From Bradyrhizobium cenepequi (GTDB lineage Bacteria > Pseudomonadota > Alphaproteobacteria > Rhizobiales > Xanthobacteraceae), in assembly GCF_020329485.1 (NCBI RefSeq), contig NZ_JAGKJI010000007.1, positions 62,001 to 126,000 of the forward strand: a stretch of 64,000 nucleotides of DNA. The letters run 5' to 3'. The first letter of the stretch is position 1. Each line of letters begins with the position of its first letter. Both the position numbers and the translations under genes were made by a program. Shown piece after piece: positions 26,094 to 36,503 of the stretch. The notes beneath the pieces are model-generated. The model searched no databases, was not told the DNA's origin, and saw only the letters and a program-made list of their open reading frames with translations.

Positions 26094-27536
26094 CTAGCCG
26101 CCGCTCCGGTAAACCTGAATATCGAGGTCCCTGATCTTTTTGCGCAGCGTATTGCGGTTGAGACCGAGCAGGTCGGCGGCGCGGATCTGGTTGCCGCGGG
26201 TCGCCGCAAGCGCGGCCGTCAGTAGCGGTACCTCGATCTCCTTGAGGATCCGGTGGTAGAGCCCCGGCGGCGGCACGCCGTTCGGGAAGCCGGAGAAGTG
26301 CGACGATAGATAGGCCTCGACCGCGCCGCCGAGATTGTCGACGCCGTGCTGCGTGTTGCCGCCGGAGTTGACGGCCGGCGGAGCCAGCTCGCCGTCGATC
26401 ACGGACGAGGTGATCACGTCCTGTGGATAAAGGGCCGCCAGCCGGCGTGCGAGGTTTTCCAGCTCACGAACGTTGCCGGGCCAGCGGTGCTGCTTCAGTC
26501 GCTCCAAGGCCTGTGCGTCGAGCTTCTTTGGCGGCAGGCCGTCCTTCTCGGCGAGCGCGAAGAAGTGCCTGATGAGGTCGGGCAGATCCTCGATCCGCTC
26601 GCGCAGCGGCGGCAGCCGCAGCGGCACAACGTTCAGGCGGAAGAACAGGTCTTCGCGGAACAAACCTTGCTGGATCAGGATCCGCAGATCCTTGTTGCTG
26701 GCGGCGACGATGCGCACGTCGGTCTTGATCGGGGTGCGTCCGCCGACGGTGGTGTATTCGCCCTGCTGCAGCACGCGCAGCAGCCGGGTCTGCGCCTCCA
26801 TCGGCATGTCGCCGATCTCGTCGAGGAAGAGCGTACCGCCTTCCGCCTGCTCGAACCGGCCGGAAGCGCGGGTATTGGCGCCGGTGAACGCGCCGCGCTC
26901 ATGACCGAACAATTCCGACTCGATCAGGTCGCGCGGGATCGCCGCCATGTTGACGGCAACGAAGGGGCCGTTCCGCCGCTTGCCGTAGTCGTGCAGCGCG
27001 CGGGCGACCAGTTCCTTGCCGGTGCCGGATTCACCCGAGATCATCACGGTGAGGTCGGTCTGCATCAACCGCGCCAGCACGCGGTAGATTTCCTGCATCG
27101 CCGGCGAGCGGCCGACGAGCGGGATCGAGTCGAACTCGGAGTCGTCGGCGGCGCTCGTCACCCTCTCCTTCGGCTCAGCGAGCGCACGACCGACGATGGT
27201 GATCAATTCCTTCAGGTCGAAGGGCTTCGGCAGATATTCGTAGGCGCCGCGCTCGGAGGCCCTGATGGCCGTCATGAAGGTGTTTTGCGCGCTCATGACG
27301 ATGACGGGCAGGTTCGGCCGCATCTTCTTGATGCGCGGCAACAGGTCGAACGCGTTCTCGTCGGGCATCACCACGTCGGTGATCACGAGATCGCCCTCGC
27401 CCTGGCTGACCCAGCGCCACAGCGTCGCGGCGTTGCCGGTCAACCGCACCTCGTACCCGGCGCGTGACAGGGCCTGGTTGAGAACGGTGCGGATGGCGGT
27501 GTCGTCATCAGCAACGAGAATGCTACCTGCGGGCAT
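26094..27536 (-). CDS. ntrC: Nitrogen regulator NtrC (NR(I))
   Basis: A 480-residue sigma-54 activator. The receiver has [11 protein letters not shown] with phospho-Asp in [13 protein letters not shown]. The AAA+ core has [15 protein letters not shown], the intact GAFTGA sigma-54 loop in [13 protein letters not shown], and [13 protein letters not shown]. The Fis-like helix-turn-helix is [20 protein letters not shown]. It activates glnA, glnB, amtB and related genes under nitrogen limitation. It follows ntrB by nine bases. Confidence 0.97.
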   Translation of the reverse strand: MPAGSILVADDDTAIRTVLNQALSRAGYEVRLTGNAATLWRWVSQGEGDLVITDVVMPDENAFDLLPRIKKMRPNLPVIVMSAQNTFMTAIRASERGAYEYLPKPFDLKELITIVGRALAEPKERVTSAADDSEFDSIPLVGRSPAMQEIYRVLARLMQTDLTVMISGESGTGKELVARALHDYGKRRNGPFVAVNMAAIPRDLIESELFGHERGAFTGANTRASGRFEQAEGGTLFLDEIGDMPMEAQTRLLRVLQQGEYTTVGGRTPIKTDVRIVAASNKDLRILIQQGLFREDLFFRLNVVPLRLPPLRERIEDLPDLIRHFFALAEKDGLPPKKLDAQALERLKQHRWPGNVRELENLARRLAALYPQDVITSSVIDGELAPPAVNSGGNTQHGVDNLGGAVEAYLSSHFSGFPNGVPPPGLYHRILKEIEVPLLTAALAATRGNQIRAADLLGLNRNTLRKKIRDLDIQVYRSGG

Positions 27537-27545
27537 TGTCTTTCC

Positions 27546-28721
27546 TCATCTTGAGTCCTGTGAGGCATGCGATGGCGTACCCGGAACGTCCTCGCGGCTG
27601 CTTTGGTCGATTTGTTTGGCGGGGTTGTACATCGGCATCAGCACGCGGAAGGTGGTCTTCCGCGGCTGGGATTCGCATTCGATGATGCCACCATGATCGC
27701 CGACGATTTTGGCCACAAGCGCAAGCCCGAGGCCACTGCCAGTCTGTTTTGTGGTGACGAAGGGGTCGAACAGATTGGGCAACAGGTCTTCCGGCACGCC
27801 GGAGCCGTTGTCCTTGACGCAGAATTCCAGCGGCAGCGACACCCGCGATTTCATGCCGGGCACCGACAGGCGGACGCCCGGACGGAACGCGGTGGTGAGC
27901 TGGATTTCGGCATCAGTGCCGAGATCGGCCACCGCCTCGGCGGCGTTCTTCACGAGATTGAGGAACACCTGGATCAGCTGATCCTGGTTGGCGAGCACCG
28001 GCGGCAGCGACGGGTCGTAGTCCTCGATGAAGCGGACGTTGCGCGCGAAGCCCGACTGCGCCAGCCGTTTGACGTGGTCGAGCACCGAATGGATGTTGAC
28101 CGGGCCGCGGGCAACCGGACGGTCGTCGCCGAACACTTCCATGCGGTCGACCAAAGTGACGATGCGGTCGGCCTCGTCGCAGATCAGCCGGGTCAGCATG
28201 CGGTCGTCCGAGGAGGCCTGCTGCTCCAAGAGTTGCGCCGCGCCGCGGATGCCCGACAGCGGATTCTTGATTTCATGCGCCAGCATCGCCGCCAGCGCAA
28301 TCACCGAGCGCGCGGCGCTGCGGTGGGTGAGCTGCCGGTCCATCTTGTCGGCGATGGTGCGCTCCTGCAGCATCACGACGATATGCCCAGCCCGCTCCGT
28401 GACCGGCGCCACATGCAGGTCGACCTGGCGGTCGCCGCCGATCCGTGGCGTGCCGAGATCAACCTTGTATTCGTTGACCGGCGAGCCGCTGGCACGCACC
28501 TGGTCGATCAGCGCGAGCAGCGGACTGCCGAACGGCACCAGCTCCTTCAGCGACTGCCGCTGCAGGAACTGTGTGGAGATTTCGAAGAATGATTCAGCGG
28601 CGATATTGGCGTCGACGATGCGGCCATCCGGCGCAACCAGCAGCACCGGGTTCGGCAGCGCGTTGAGGATGGCCTCGCTGTCGGAGGGCATGCGCCGGCG
28701 AGTGTCTGCGAGTGATGTCAT
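27546..28721 (-). CDS. ntrB: Nitrogen sensor kinase/phosphatase NtrB (NR(II))
   Basis: A 391-residue cytoplasmic kinase without membrane helices. It has a PAS domain ([19 protein letters not shown]), an H-box [18 protein letters not shown], an N-box LVKNAAEAV, and G-boxes [11 protein letters not shown] and [12 protein letters not shown]. It phosphorylates or dephosphorylates NtrC under PII control. The ATG at 28721 overlaps the dusB stop (ATGA), whereas the frame's earlier ATG lies inside dusB. Confidence 0.96.
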   Translation of the reverse strand: MTSLADTRRRMPSDSEAILNALPNPVLLVAPDGRIVDANIAAESFFEISTQFLQRQSLKELVPFGSPLLALIDQVRASGSPVNEYKVDLGTPRIGGDRQVDLHVAPVTERAGHIVVMLQERTIADKMDRQLTHRSAARSVIALAAMLAHEIKNPLSGIRGAAQLLEQQASSDDRMLTRLICDEADRIVTLVDRMEVFGDDRPVARGPVNIHSVLDHVKRLAQSGFARNVRFIEDYDPSLPPVLANQDQLIQVFLNLVKNAAEAVADLGTDAEIQLTTAFRPGVRLSVPGMKSRVSLPLEFCVKDNGSGVPEDLLPNLFDPFVTTKQTGSGLGLALVAKIVGDHGGIIECESQPRKTTFRVLMPMYNPAKQIDQSSREDVPGTPSHASQDSR

Positions 28722-29752
28722 GCAGCAGCACTCCATGCAAAATCGTCGTAAGCATTCTGAAGCGATTGATGCACGCTTAAGGGTTCGTCGGAGGTCAGGA
28801 TCCTTTGCCGCCAGCCCTTTAGCGTCGCTGCCGGAGCGCGGCTATAGTGGGCGGCGATCTCCAGCGCCCACCCGACATGCTTTCGCGCGTGCTTGAGCCC
28901 GACACGGACCCCGTAATGGCCCAGGACGGCATCGTAGAGTTCACGGATATGGTTGAGTTGCTCGGCCAGCGGCGGCGTATTTTCCACAATGCCGGTCTCG
29001 AGCCGGCGGGCGATCTGCCCCGGCAGCCAGGGCTGGCCCTGCGCGCCGCGTCCGATCATGACCGCGGCGGCGCCGGACTGCTCGAGCGCGGTCACCGCCG
29101 TCTCGAAAGAAGTGATGTCGCCATTGACGACGAGCGGGATGGAGACGGCGTCGCTGACTTCGCGCACGGCCGCCCAATCCGCCTCGCCCTTGTAGAACTG
29201 ACAGCGGGTGCGGCCATGCACCGTCACCATCCGCACGCCGGCCGCTTGCGCACGGCGCGCCAGTTCCGGCGCGTTGCGCGAGCGGTCGTCCCAGCCCAGC
29301 CGCATCTTCAGCGTCACCGGCACCTTGACCGCCGCGATCGTCGCCTCGATCAGGCTTGTGGCATGGTCGAGGTCGCGCATCAAAGCGGAGCCGGACTGGC
29401 CGCCGGTCACCTGGCGCGCAGGGCAGCCCATATTGATATCGATGATGTTGGCGCCCGCCGCTTCCGCGATCCTCGCGCCCTCGGCCATCCAGCGGGTCTC
29501 GCAGCCTGCCAGTTGGACTACATGCGGTCCGATCCCGGCCGCCTCGCAGCGCAAAAGCGAGATGGGCCTGCCTCGCGCAAGATCATCGCTGGCTGTCATC
29601 TCGGAGATCACAAGCCCCGCGCCGAGACTCGCCGCCAGACGCCGAAACGGCGCATCGGTGACGCCGGACATGGGGGCGAGAAGCACCGGGTTGGCGACGG
29701 CAATGTCGCCTATTTTCAACGGTTTACAACGTGTTCCTGTGAGGCCGGTCAC
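28718..29752 (-). CDS. dusB: tRNA-dihydrouridine synthase DusB (NifR3)
   Basis: A 344-residue FMN TIM-barrel enzyme. It has the N-terminal [16 protein letters not shown], the catalytic cysteine in [15 protein letters not shown], the FMN-binding [14 protein letters not shown] and [10 protein letters not shown]. It reduces uridines in the tRNA D-loop. As in Rhodobacter and Rhizobium (nifR3-ntrBC), it is the first gene of the ntr operon. A perfect palindrome lies 48 bases upstream of its start. Confidence 0.95.
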   Translation of the reverse strand: MTGLTGTRCKPLKIGDIAVANPVLLAPMSGVTDAPFRRLAASLGAGLVISEMTASDDLARGRPISLLRCEAAGIGPHVVQLAGCETRWMAEGARIAEAAGANIIDINMGCPARQVTGGQSGSALMRDLDHATSLIEATIAAVKVPVTLKMRLGWDDRSRNAPELARRAQAAGVRMVTVHGRTRCQFYKGEADWAAVREVSDAVSIPLVVNGDITSFETAVTALEQSGAAAVMIGRGAQGQPWLPGQIARRLETGIVENTPPLAEQLNHIRELYDAVLGHYGVRVGLKHARKHVGWALEIAAHYSRAPAATLKGWRQRILTSDEPLSVHQSLQNAYDDFAWSAAA

Positions 29753-29799
29753 GGACTTCTCGTGTTGCTGGCGGCAGCCTCATCGCGCCGCTGCCTTAT

Positions 29800-29813
29800 A
29801 TTGTGAGCACAAT
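29800..29813. promoter_or_regulatory. Palindrome ATTGTGAGCACAAT, candidate operator
   Basis: Perfect ATTGTG-AG-CACAAT inverted repeat in the dusB/ispDF divergent gap. A further TTGTG copy follows, so CACAA-TTC-TTGTG forms an overlapping palindrome. It resembles a LacI-type half-site and is not the rhizobial NtrC consensus (TGCACC-N5-GGTGCA). It could control dusB-ntrBCYX, ispDF or both; the binding protein is unknown. Confidence 0.4.
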
Positions 29814-30005
29814 TCTTGTGCAGTCAAGCCTTATGCCTACGGTTTAGACATTCCTACCATTTGCGCAAGTGCACTGCAACAACAACCGCTTTTCCCACAG
29901 GGAATGGGAATAGCCCTGTCATTGCGCATCCAGCGTGGTAAGGGCTGTGCGCTGGCGAAAAGGCCGGCCCCCCTCCTCAACCGGACTCGTATACAGTTTC
30001 GTCCA

Positions 30006-31202
30006 ATGCCCAGACCTGAGCGTACCGCCGCCATCCTTGTCGCAGCCGGCCGCGGGCTTCGCGCCGGCGCGGGTGGGCCGAAGCAATACCGGGCGATCGG
30101 CGGGCAGACGGTGATCTTCCGGGCGATGGAGCCGTTCAGCCGCCATCCCGATGTTTTCGCGGTGCAGCCTGTCGTCAATCCTGATGATGCCGTCCTCTTC
30201 AACGAAGCAGTTGTGGGCCTTCGCCACCGGTCGCCGGCAAGTGGTGGTGCGACCAGGCAGGCGTCCGTCCATGCGGGGCTTGAGGCGCTTGCCAGCGAGA
30301 AGCCCGACATCGTGCTGATCCACGATGCGGCGCGGCCCTTCGTGACGCAGGCGCTGATCTCGCGCGCGATCGACGCGGCCGGCCGTACTGGCGCCGCCAT
30401 TCCCGTTGCCGCGGTCACCGACACCATCAAGCTGACCGATGCGAACGGCGATGTCGAAGCGACGCCGGATCGCGCGCGGCTGCGAATCGCACAGACGCCA
30501 CAAGTCTTTCGTTTTGACGCGATCCTGGAGGCACACCGCCGCGCCGCGCGCGAGGGCTTGAGCGACTTCACCGACGATGCCGCGATTGCCGAATGGGCGG
30601 AATTGACGGTGGCGACCTTTGAAGGCGATCCTGCGAACATGAAGCTCACCACACCCGAAGATTTCGTCCGCGAGGAAGCCCGCCTCGCAAGCCTGCTCGG
30701 CGACATCAGGACGGGCACCGGCTATGACGTTCATGCCTTCGGTGAAGGCGACCATGTGATGATCTGCGGCGTGCGGGTGCCGCACACGAAGGGTTTTCTC
30801 GCTCATTCCGACGGCGATGTCGGCCTGCATGCGCTGGTCGACGCCATCCTCGGCGCGCTCGCGGACGGCGACATCGGCTCGCATTTTCCGCCGAGCGATC
30901 CGCAGTGGAAAGGCGCCTCGTCCGACCGGTTCCTGAAATATGCGGTCGATCGCGTCACCGCGCGCGGCGGCCGCATCGCCAATCTCGAGGTGACGCTGAT
31001 CTGCGAGCGGCCGAAGATCGGCCCGCTGCGAGACACCATGCGTGCGAAGATCGCCGAAATATCGGGCGTGAACATCTCGCGCATCGCCGTGAAAGCGACC
31101 ACCAGCGAGAAACTGGGCTTCACCGGTCGTGAGGAGGGCATCGCGGCCACCGCGAGCGCCACCATTCGCCTGCCTTGGAACGACAAAGGTTGGAGCGAGT
31201 AA
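30006..31202 (+). CDS. ispDF: Bifunctional IspD/IspF isoprenoid enzyme
   Basis: A 398-residue fusion. Residues 1 to about 230 are 2-C-methyl-D-erythritol 4-phosphate cytidylyltransferase (ILVAAGRGLRAGAGGPKQY nucleotide loop, then IHDAARPFV). From about 235 comes 2-C-methyl-D-erythritol 2,4-cyclodiphosphate synthase, with GTGYDVHAFGEGDHV and the metal site AHSDGDVGLHALVDAILGAL. They carry out the third and fifth steps of the MEP pathway. The start at 30006 is at the family N-terminus; the frame is open upstream but is the antisense of dusB. cinA follows two bases after the stop. Confidence 0.96.
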   Translation: MPRPERTAAILVAAGRGLRAGAGGPKQYRAIGGQTVIFRAMEPFSRHPDVFAVQPVVNPDDAVLFNEAVVGLRHRSPASGGATRQASVHAGLEALASEKPDIVLIHDAARPFVTQALISRAIDAAGRTGAAIPVAAVTDTIKLTDANGDVEATPDRARLRIAQTPQVFRFDAILEAHRRAAREGLSDFTDDAAIAEWAELTVATFEGDPANMKLTTPEDFVREEARLASLLGDIRTGTGYDVHAFGEGDHVMICGVRVPHTKGFLAHSDGDVGLHALVDAILGALADGDIGSHFPPSDPQWKGASSDRFLKYAVDRVTARGGRIANLEVTLICERPKIGPLRDTMRAKIAEISGVNISRIAVKATTSEKLGFTGREEGIAATASATIRLPWNDKGWSE

Positions 31203-31203
31203 C

Positions 31204-31806
31204 ATGAGCGGCAGCGACGCGCGCGCCCTCTCCCGCTCGCTGCTCGACCTGTGCCGGATGCGGAAATTGACCATCGCGACGGCGGAGTCCTGTACCGGTG
31301 GATTGGTCGCCGGCGCCCTCACCGATATCCCCGGCTCATCGGACGTCATCGATCGCGGCTTCGTCACCTATTCCAACGAGGCCAAGCGAGCGATGCTTGG
31401 CGTCAATGCGCTGACGCTTTCGACATTCGGCGCGGTCAGCAAGGAGACCGCAACCGCCATGGCGGTCGGTGCCCTGGAGCGCGCAGGCGTCGATCTCGCG
31501 GTCGCGATCACGGGTATCGCCGGCCCCGGTGGCGCCACGCCAGGCAAGCCGGTGGGCCTGGTGCACTTCGCGGTTGCGGCTCGCGATGGTCGGATCATGC
31601 ATCGTGAGCACCGCTTCGGCGCGATCGGACGCAGCGCGGTGCGGCAACGCTCCGTGGTGGAAGCCCTGCGCATGCTGATGGAACTGGCGCGCGGCCCGCA
31701 GGCCGCGGTCAAGCCACGCCGCGAAGCCGCCAGCCGCCTGCGCCCCCGCGTCGCGCGGTCCCCGCGCCGCAGCGCCGTCAAACGCCGGCGGCCGCCGCGC
31801 ACTTAA
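31204..31806 (+). CDS. CinA C-terminal domain protein (nicotinamide-nucleotide amidase)
   Basis: A 200-residue stand-alone CinA C-terminal domain (PncC type): IATAESCTGGLVAGALTDIP and GVDLAVAITGIAGPGGATPG are the family signatures. It deamidates nicotinamide mononucleotide in the NAD salvage cycle. The last 35 residues (KPRREAASRLRPRVARSPRR...) are an Arg-rich extension absent from the family core. It starts two bases after ispDF and ends within four bases of the convergent RatA-like gene (shared TTAA). Confidence 0.9.
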   Translation: MSGSDARALSRSLLDLCRMRKLTIATAESCTGGLVAGALTDIPGSSDVIDRGFVTYSNEAKRAMLGVNALTLSTFGAVSKETATAMAVGALERAGVDLAVAITGIAGPGGATPGKPVGLVHFAVAARDGRIMHREHRFGAIGRSAVRQRSVVEALRMLMELARGPQAAVKPRREAASRLRPRVARSPRRSAVKRRRPPRT

Positions 31807-32270
31807 ATAGTCGTGGCCGGCTTGCCGTAAACTCTGTCCGCGCGTTTCTCGAACGCGGCGGCGAAGCGTTGGAATGCGGCATCGAACATCGATCCCATCA
31901 GCATCGCCAGCATCCGGCTTCTGAACTCGTACGAGATGAAGAAGCCGACGTCGCATTCGGTCTCGGATTTCGCCTCAAAGCTCCAGCGGTTCTCGAGATT
32001 GCTGAAGGGGCCGCGCAGATATTCGACCATGATCTTCAGGTTGGGCCGGTCAAGCGTGACCCGGCTGGTAAAGCTCTCGCGCACCACCTTGAACGAAACC
32101 GTCATGTCAGCCACAAGGACCTCGGTGCCGTCCTCGTTCGGTGTGCGTTGCCGGATCTTCAGCGCCTGGCATAGCGGCACGAATTCGGGATAGCGCTCGA
32201 CATCAGCGACCAGATCGAACATCTGCGACGCGGAGTGACGGACCCGCCGCTTGCTGGAAAATCTCGGCAT
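31803..32270 (-). CDS. START-domain protein, RatA/COQ10 family
   Basis: A 155-residue polyketide-cyclase/START-fold protein. It has RRVRHSASQMFDLVADVERYPEFVPLC at the N-terminus and FEKRADRVYG at the end. In mitochondria and alphaproteobacteria this family binds ubiquinone (COQ10); the E. coli name RatA (ribosome-association toxin) is often transferred without evidence. Given the family, a quinone-chaperone role is more likely here. The start at 32270 gives the conserved MPRFSSKRRVRH. It lies seven bases after lipA, so it is co-transcribed. Confidence 0.88.
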   Translation of the reverse strand: MPRFSSKRRVRHSASQMFDLVADVERYPEFVPLCQALKIRQRTPNEDGTEVLVADMTVSFKVVRESFTSRVTLDRPNLKIMVEYLRGPFSNLENRWSFEAKSETECDVGFFISYEFRSRMLAMLMGSMFDAAFQRFAAAFEKRADRVYGKPATTI

Positions 32271-32277
32271 GTCTGGC

Positions 32278-33237
32278 TCAGCGGGACAACGCGGCCCGCG
32301 CCGCTTGCAGTTTGGCGAAATCGTCGCCCGCATGATGGGACGAGCGCGTCAACGGGCTTGCCGACACCATCAGGAAGCCCTTGGTATAGGCGACCTTCTC
32401 GTAGCCTGCGAACTCGTCCGGCGTGACATAGCTCATCACGGCGTGATGCTTCCGTGTCGGTTGCAGATATTGGCCAATGGTGAGGAAATCGACATCGGCC
32501 GAGCGCAGGTCGTCCATCACCTGCAGCACTTCGTGTCGCTCCTCGCCAAGGCCCACCATGATGCCGGACTTGGTGAAGATCGTCGGGTCGATCTCTTTCA
32601 CCTGCTGCAGCAGGCGGATCGAGTGGAAATAACGCGCGCCGGGCCGCACGGACAGATAGCGCGAGGGCACCGTCTCAAGATTGTGGTTGAACACGTCGGG
32701 CTTTGCCGCCACCACGACCTCAAGCGCGCCGTCCTTGCGCAGGAAGTCGGGGGTGAGAAGTTCGATCGTGGTATTCGGGCAGCGCGCGCGGATGGCGCGG
32801 ACGGTCTGGGCAAAATGCTCGGCGCCACCGTCGGCAAGGTCGTCGCGGTCGACCGAGGTGATGACGACATGGGACAGCCCGAGCTTGAACGTCGCCTCCG
32901 CCACGTGCTCCGGCTCAGCGGCATCGAGTGCCCCGGGCATCCCGGTCTTGACGTTGCAGAACGCGCACGCCCGGGTGCAGGTGTCCCCCATGATCATGAA
33001 GGTGGCGTGCTTCTTGTCCCAGCACTCGCCGATGTTCGGGCAGCCCGCCTCCTCGCAGACCGTGACGAGGCCGTTCTCCTTCACGATCTTGCGGGTATCG
33101 GCATAGCCGCGCGTATTCGGCGCCCGCACCCGGATCCAGTCCGGCTTCGGCGGCGACAGCGCGTCGGGCCGATTCGCCTTTTCGGGATGGCGCGGACGCA
33201 CCGGATTGGACGAAATGGTATCGATCAGGGTGACCAT
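32278..33237 (-). CDS. lipA: Lipoyl synthase LipA
   Basis: A 319-residue radical-SAM enzyme. The SAM cluster motif is CTRACAFC. The auxiliary cluster cysteines are in [12 protein letters not shown], and the C-terminal serine ligand lies in [12 protein letters not shown]. It inserts two sulfurs into octanoyl groups on E2 and GcvH proteins. It is divergent from the DNA glycosylase gene, with 82 bases between starts. Confidence 0.97.
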   Translation of the reverse strand: MVTLIDTISSNPVRPRHPEKANRPDALSPPKPDWIRVRAPNTRGYADTRKIVKENGLVTVCEEAGCPNIGECWDKKHATFMIMGDTCTRACAFCNVKTGMPGALDAAEPEHVAEATFKLGLSHVVITSVDRDDLADGGAEHFAQTVRAIRARCPNTTIELLTPDFLRKDGALEVVVAAKPDVFNHNLETVPSRYLSVRPGARYFHSIRLLQQVKEIDPTIFTKSGIMVGLGEERHEVLQVMDDLRSADVDFLTIGQYLQPTRKHHAVMSYVTPDEFAGYEKVAYTKGFLMVSASPLTRSSHHAGDDFAKLQAARAALSR

Positions 33238-33319
33238 GGGAAAATCTGCGGATATTCGAGACTGTTAGCTAATCCGTATTGCCCGAACCCGCAACCCGGC
33301 TCGCCCACGCTAGCAGAAC

Positions 33320-33982
33320 GTGCAACATATGCGCAGCAATCTCGAGCGTTTCCCTCCGATTCCCACCGAAATGGTTCAAAATCCCAGACTGCCGGGCGAA
33401 ACAGCGACCCGCCTCGGTAAGCCGCTGAAGCGCTCATTCTTTGGCCGCAGCGTGCACGAGGTCGCGCCCGACCTGATCGGCGCGACCCTGCTCTTCAATG
33501 GCGTCGGCGGCCTCATCGTGGAGGTGGAGGCCTATCACCACACCGATCCGGCCGCTCATTCCTACCGTGGGCCGACGGCGCGCAACCGGGTGATGTTCGG
33601 GCCGCCCGGTTTTGCCTATGTCTATCGCTCCTATGGCATCCATTGGTGCGTGAATTTCGTCTGTGAAGAAGAAGGCTCAGCCAGCGCCGTGCTGATCCGC
33701 GCGCTGGAGCCCACGCACGGCATCGCGACAATGCGGCGGCGGCGGCATCTCAAGGAAGCGCCCGCATTATGTTCCGGTCCCGGCAAGCTGACCGAAGCAC
33801 TCGGCATAACGATTGAGCACAACGCGCTGCCGCTCGATCAGGCACCGTTCTCGGTGCACGCCCGCATCGGCAGCGTCGATATTGTCACAGGGATTCGAAT
33901 CGGAATCACCAAGGCAATCGATCTGCCTTGGCGTTACGGTGTGAAGGGTTCGAAATTCCTGAGCAAGCCGTTTCCAGTTTGA
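33320..33982 (+). CDS. Alkyladenine DNA glycosylase (AAG/MPG family)
   Basis: A 220-residue protein with the MPG fold. It has [20 protein letters not shown], the catalytic glutamate in [38 protein letters not shown], and the C-terminal [13 protein letters not shown]. It excises 3-methyladenine and related alkylated bases. The N-terminus has about 30 residues ahead of the conserved core, so a later start (MVQNPRLPG) is possible. Confidence 0.9.
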   Translation: MQHMRSNLERFPPIPTEMVQNPRLPGETATRLGKPLKRSFFGRSVHEVAPDLIGATLLFNGVGGLIVEVEAYHHTDPAAHSYRGPTARNRVMFGPPGFAYVYRSYGIHWCVNFVCEEEGSASAVLIRALEPTHGIATMRRRRHLKEAPALCSGPGKLTEALGITIEHNALPLDQAPFSVHARIGSVDIVTGIRIGITKAIDLPWRYGVKGSKFLSKPFPV

Positions 33983-34232
33983 CTCGAACTTGCATTGCCA
34001 TCGTAACGCGGTACGCATCAACAATCGCAACATCGACGCAATCCTGTCATGACACGCCCACGTTGCGCGTGCAGATTTAAGCTCGCGTCGCTTCGCTGCA
34101 CGCGTGTGAGTTGCTCAATGAATTGTGCTCTGCTGAAAGACGGAACACAACGCAGGCGAAAGAGTTCTGCGCAAGACGCTGGGCCACCGAAACAGCGAAA
34201 ATAGAAAACATAGAAACTGAGGAGCTGTGCCG

Positions 34233-36482
34233 ATGGCTGGCGCGTTTACGGTCGAAGGATTCGGATTTCTATCCAACTACAATGGTGCATTCGTCACGAG
34301 CGCGGCGCGCGATGCCATGCAGGCAATCGCAGACACCAATGCAAATTCGATCGAGCTCGCGCCCCGGCTCTTTATGAACACGAGGCATTCGGACGACGTA
34401 TTCGCCGATCCCGGCAAGACCGAGAGTGACGCCAACATCCTTCAGGCCATTGCGAATGCGCAGGCGCTCGGGCTTTCGGTCTCGCTGAAACCAATGGTCT
34501 CGGCTCTCGACGGCGCACTCGCATACGCGCTAACTCCGGACGATCCCTCCGCCTTCTTCGCGTCCTACAAGGCCGAGATCGTCCATCTGGCGGAGCTCGC
34601 CCAGCAAGCCGGCGTCAGCATGTTCGTGGTCGGCAATGAACTCGGCAAGCTCTCAGGTCCCGAATATCGAAACTACTGGGCCGACATCATTGATTCCGTG
34701 CGCGCGGTGTACCACGGCGAAATCACTTACGCGGCGGCCACCGATGAAGCCATCAATGTCAGCTTCTGGGACAAGGTCGATGTCATCGGCATCAACGCCT
34801 ATCCGCCGCTGACAACCGAACGTGATCCGACCGTCCAGGAAATGGTCAATGCGTGGAACACGATGTCCACCGACGACTACTGGGCTAAGGTGATGGATCA
34901 TAAGTCGCCGGTCGAATTCTTCCATTCCCTCGCCCTTCAGTACGACAAGCAGGTGGTCTTCACCGAGACCGGCTATCGCAGCGTCGACGGCACCAATATC
35001 AGCCCGGGCGGCTGGGCCGGCAGCACGACGGAGGACGTCCAAGAACAATACGATGCGTTCAACGCCTTCTTTCAGGTGTGGGGGTCGGAAGGCGGCAGCT
35101 GGTTCAGGGGCGCATCGATCTGGAACTGGGACGCGAACAACAAATATTCAGAACTCGGCTACTCGCCCCAAGGCAAGCCGGCGCAGCAGCTGATTACAGA
35201 GTGGTATGGCGGCCAGCACCAGCCACCCGGCCAGACGCTGACGGGCTCTCCGGCCGCCGATCTGATGGATACCGGCGGCGGCAATGATGTGCTGTCGGGC
35301 GGGGTCGGCAACGATACGATCAAGGCCGGCGACGGCAATGACGCCATCACCGGCGGTCCCGACACGATTCCGAAACTGACGGAGACCACCGTCACCGTGA
35401 CCGGCTACAGCTCCGTGGTCGGCGGCATCGGCGCCCAGATGCAGCTTCTGGTCAATGGCCAGCAGATCGGCAGCACGGTCGAGTTCCACAATGCGACCGA
35501 CGCATCGGGCTTCCAGACCTTCACCTTCACATTCGCCAATCCCGCGTCGATCTCCAGTCTCGATCTCGCTTTCATCAACGACATCGCGGGTGCGGGTGGC
35601 GACCGCAACCTCTACATCAAGGACATCACGGTCAATGGCGAGCACCTGTCGGTTTCCGATGCAGTCAATCCGAGCTCGCCGGGAACCTGGAATCTCTATC
35701 AGAACAAGGCGATCCACTATGACATGAGCGGTCGCCAGGACCTGTTCTTCGGCTCGTCCACCGACAACGATGTCATCGATGGCGGTCCGGGCAAGGATGT
35801 GATCAACGGCGGCGCCGGTGCCGACGTGATCCACGGCGGCGCCGGAGACGATACGCTCGACAGCGGACCCGGCATCGCCACTGCGACGGATCAGCTCTAC
35901 GGCGATGATGGCAACGACATCATCAAGGCCGGCAAGGGCGACACCGGTGCCCTGCTCGACGGCGGCGCCGGCCGGGATCAGCTCTACGGCGGATGGCTAG
36001 CCAACGTCATCAATGGCGGTGACGACAACGACTATCTGTCCGGCGGCGGGGGAGCCGACACCTTGCACGGAGGCGCCGGCAATGACTCGTTGAAGGGCGG
36101 TCCGGGTGCGACCCAGATGCAGGGCGATGACGGCAACGACACGCTGATGGGCGGAACCGGCCACGAGGTTCTGTATGGCGGCAGCGGTGACGACAGGCTC
36201 AATGGCGGCGGCAACGACACGCTGTCAGGTGGCGCGGGCAACGACACTTTCGTGTTCGCCCCCGGCTTCGGCAAGGACGCGATTGTCGACTTCCAGAACA
36301 CCGATGGCGCGCACGACGCGCTTCAGTTCGACCGCACCGTCTTCGTCGATTTCAGCGCGCTGCAATCGCACATGGCGCAGAACGGCACGAGCGTCGTGAT
36401 CACCTTCGACGCCAACAATTCGGTCGAGATCAGGAACACGACTGTGGATCAGCTCCACGCGACTGATTTTATTTTCGTGTAA
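34233..36482 (+). CDS. RTX protein with GH113-like hydrolase and carbohydrate-binding-like domains
   Basis: A 749-residue acidic protein in four parts. Residues 1 to about 325 resemble a glycoside hydrolase TIM barrel (GH113-like): FVVGNELGKLSG with Glu as candidate acid/base, IGINAYPPL, and VVFTETGYRS with Glu as candidate nucleophile. A first RTX block (GGGNDVLSGGVGNDTI) follows. About residues 375-480 resemble a Ca-dependent CBM36/60-type module (INDIAGAGGDRNLYIKDITV). More RTX nonapeptides (GGAGADVIHGGAGDDTL) run to about 690, then a C-terminal secretion-signal-like tail. There is no N-terminal signal peptide, so type I export is expected. The ATG at 34233 follows GGAG at eight bases. No T1SS genes are adjacent. 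Confidence 0.8.
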   Translation: MAGAFTVEGFGFLSNYNGAFVTSAARDAMQAIADTNANSIELAPRLFMNTRHSDDVFADPGKTESDANILQAIANAQALGLSVSLKPMVSALDGALAYALTPDDPSAFFASYKAEIVHLAELAQQAGVSMFVVGNELGKLSGPEYRNYWADIIDSVRAVYHGEITYAAATDEAINVSFWDKVDVIGINAYPPLTTERDPTVQEMVNAWNTMSTDDYWAKVMDHKSPVEFFHSLALQYDKQVVFTETGYRSVDGTNISPGGWAGSTTEDVQEQYDAFNAFFQVWGSEGGSWFRGASIWNWDANNKYSELGYSPQGKPAQQLITEWYGGQHQPPGQTLTGSPAADLMDTGGGNDVLSGGVGNDTIKAGDGNDAITGGPDTIPKLTETTVTVTGYSSVVGGIGAQMQLLVNGQQIGSTVEFHNATDASGFQTFTFTFANPASISSLDLAFINDIAGAGGDRNLYIKDITVNGEHLSVSDAVNPSSPGTWNLYQNKAIHYDMSGRQDLFFGSSTDNDVIDGGPGKDVINGGAGADVIHGGAGDDTLDSGPGIATATDQLYGDDGNDIIKAGKGDTGALLDGGAGRDQLYGGWLANVINGGDDNDYLSGGGGADTLHGGAGNDSLKGGPGATQMQGDDGNDTLMGGTGHEVLYGGSGDDRLNGGGNDTLSGGAGNDTFVFAPGFGKDAIVDFQNTDGAHDALQFDRTVFVDFSALQSHMAQNGTSVVITFDANNSVEIRNTTVDQLHATDFIFV

Positions 36483-36503
36483 GCGAGGTTGCGGAACGAA
36501 TTG

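Noticed and set aside
26346..27467. Plus-strand frame of 373 codons
   Set aside because: Antisense to ntrC, which has all expected motifs; the translation is rich in His, Arg and Gln.
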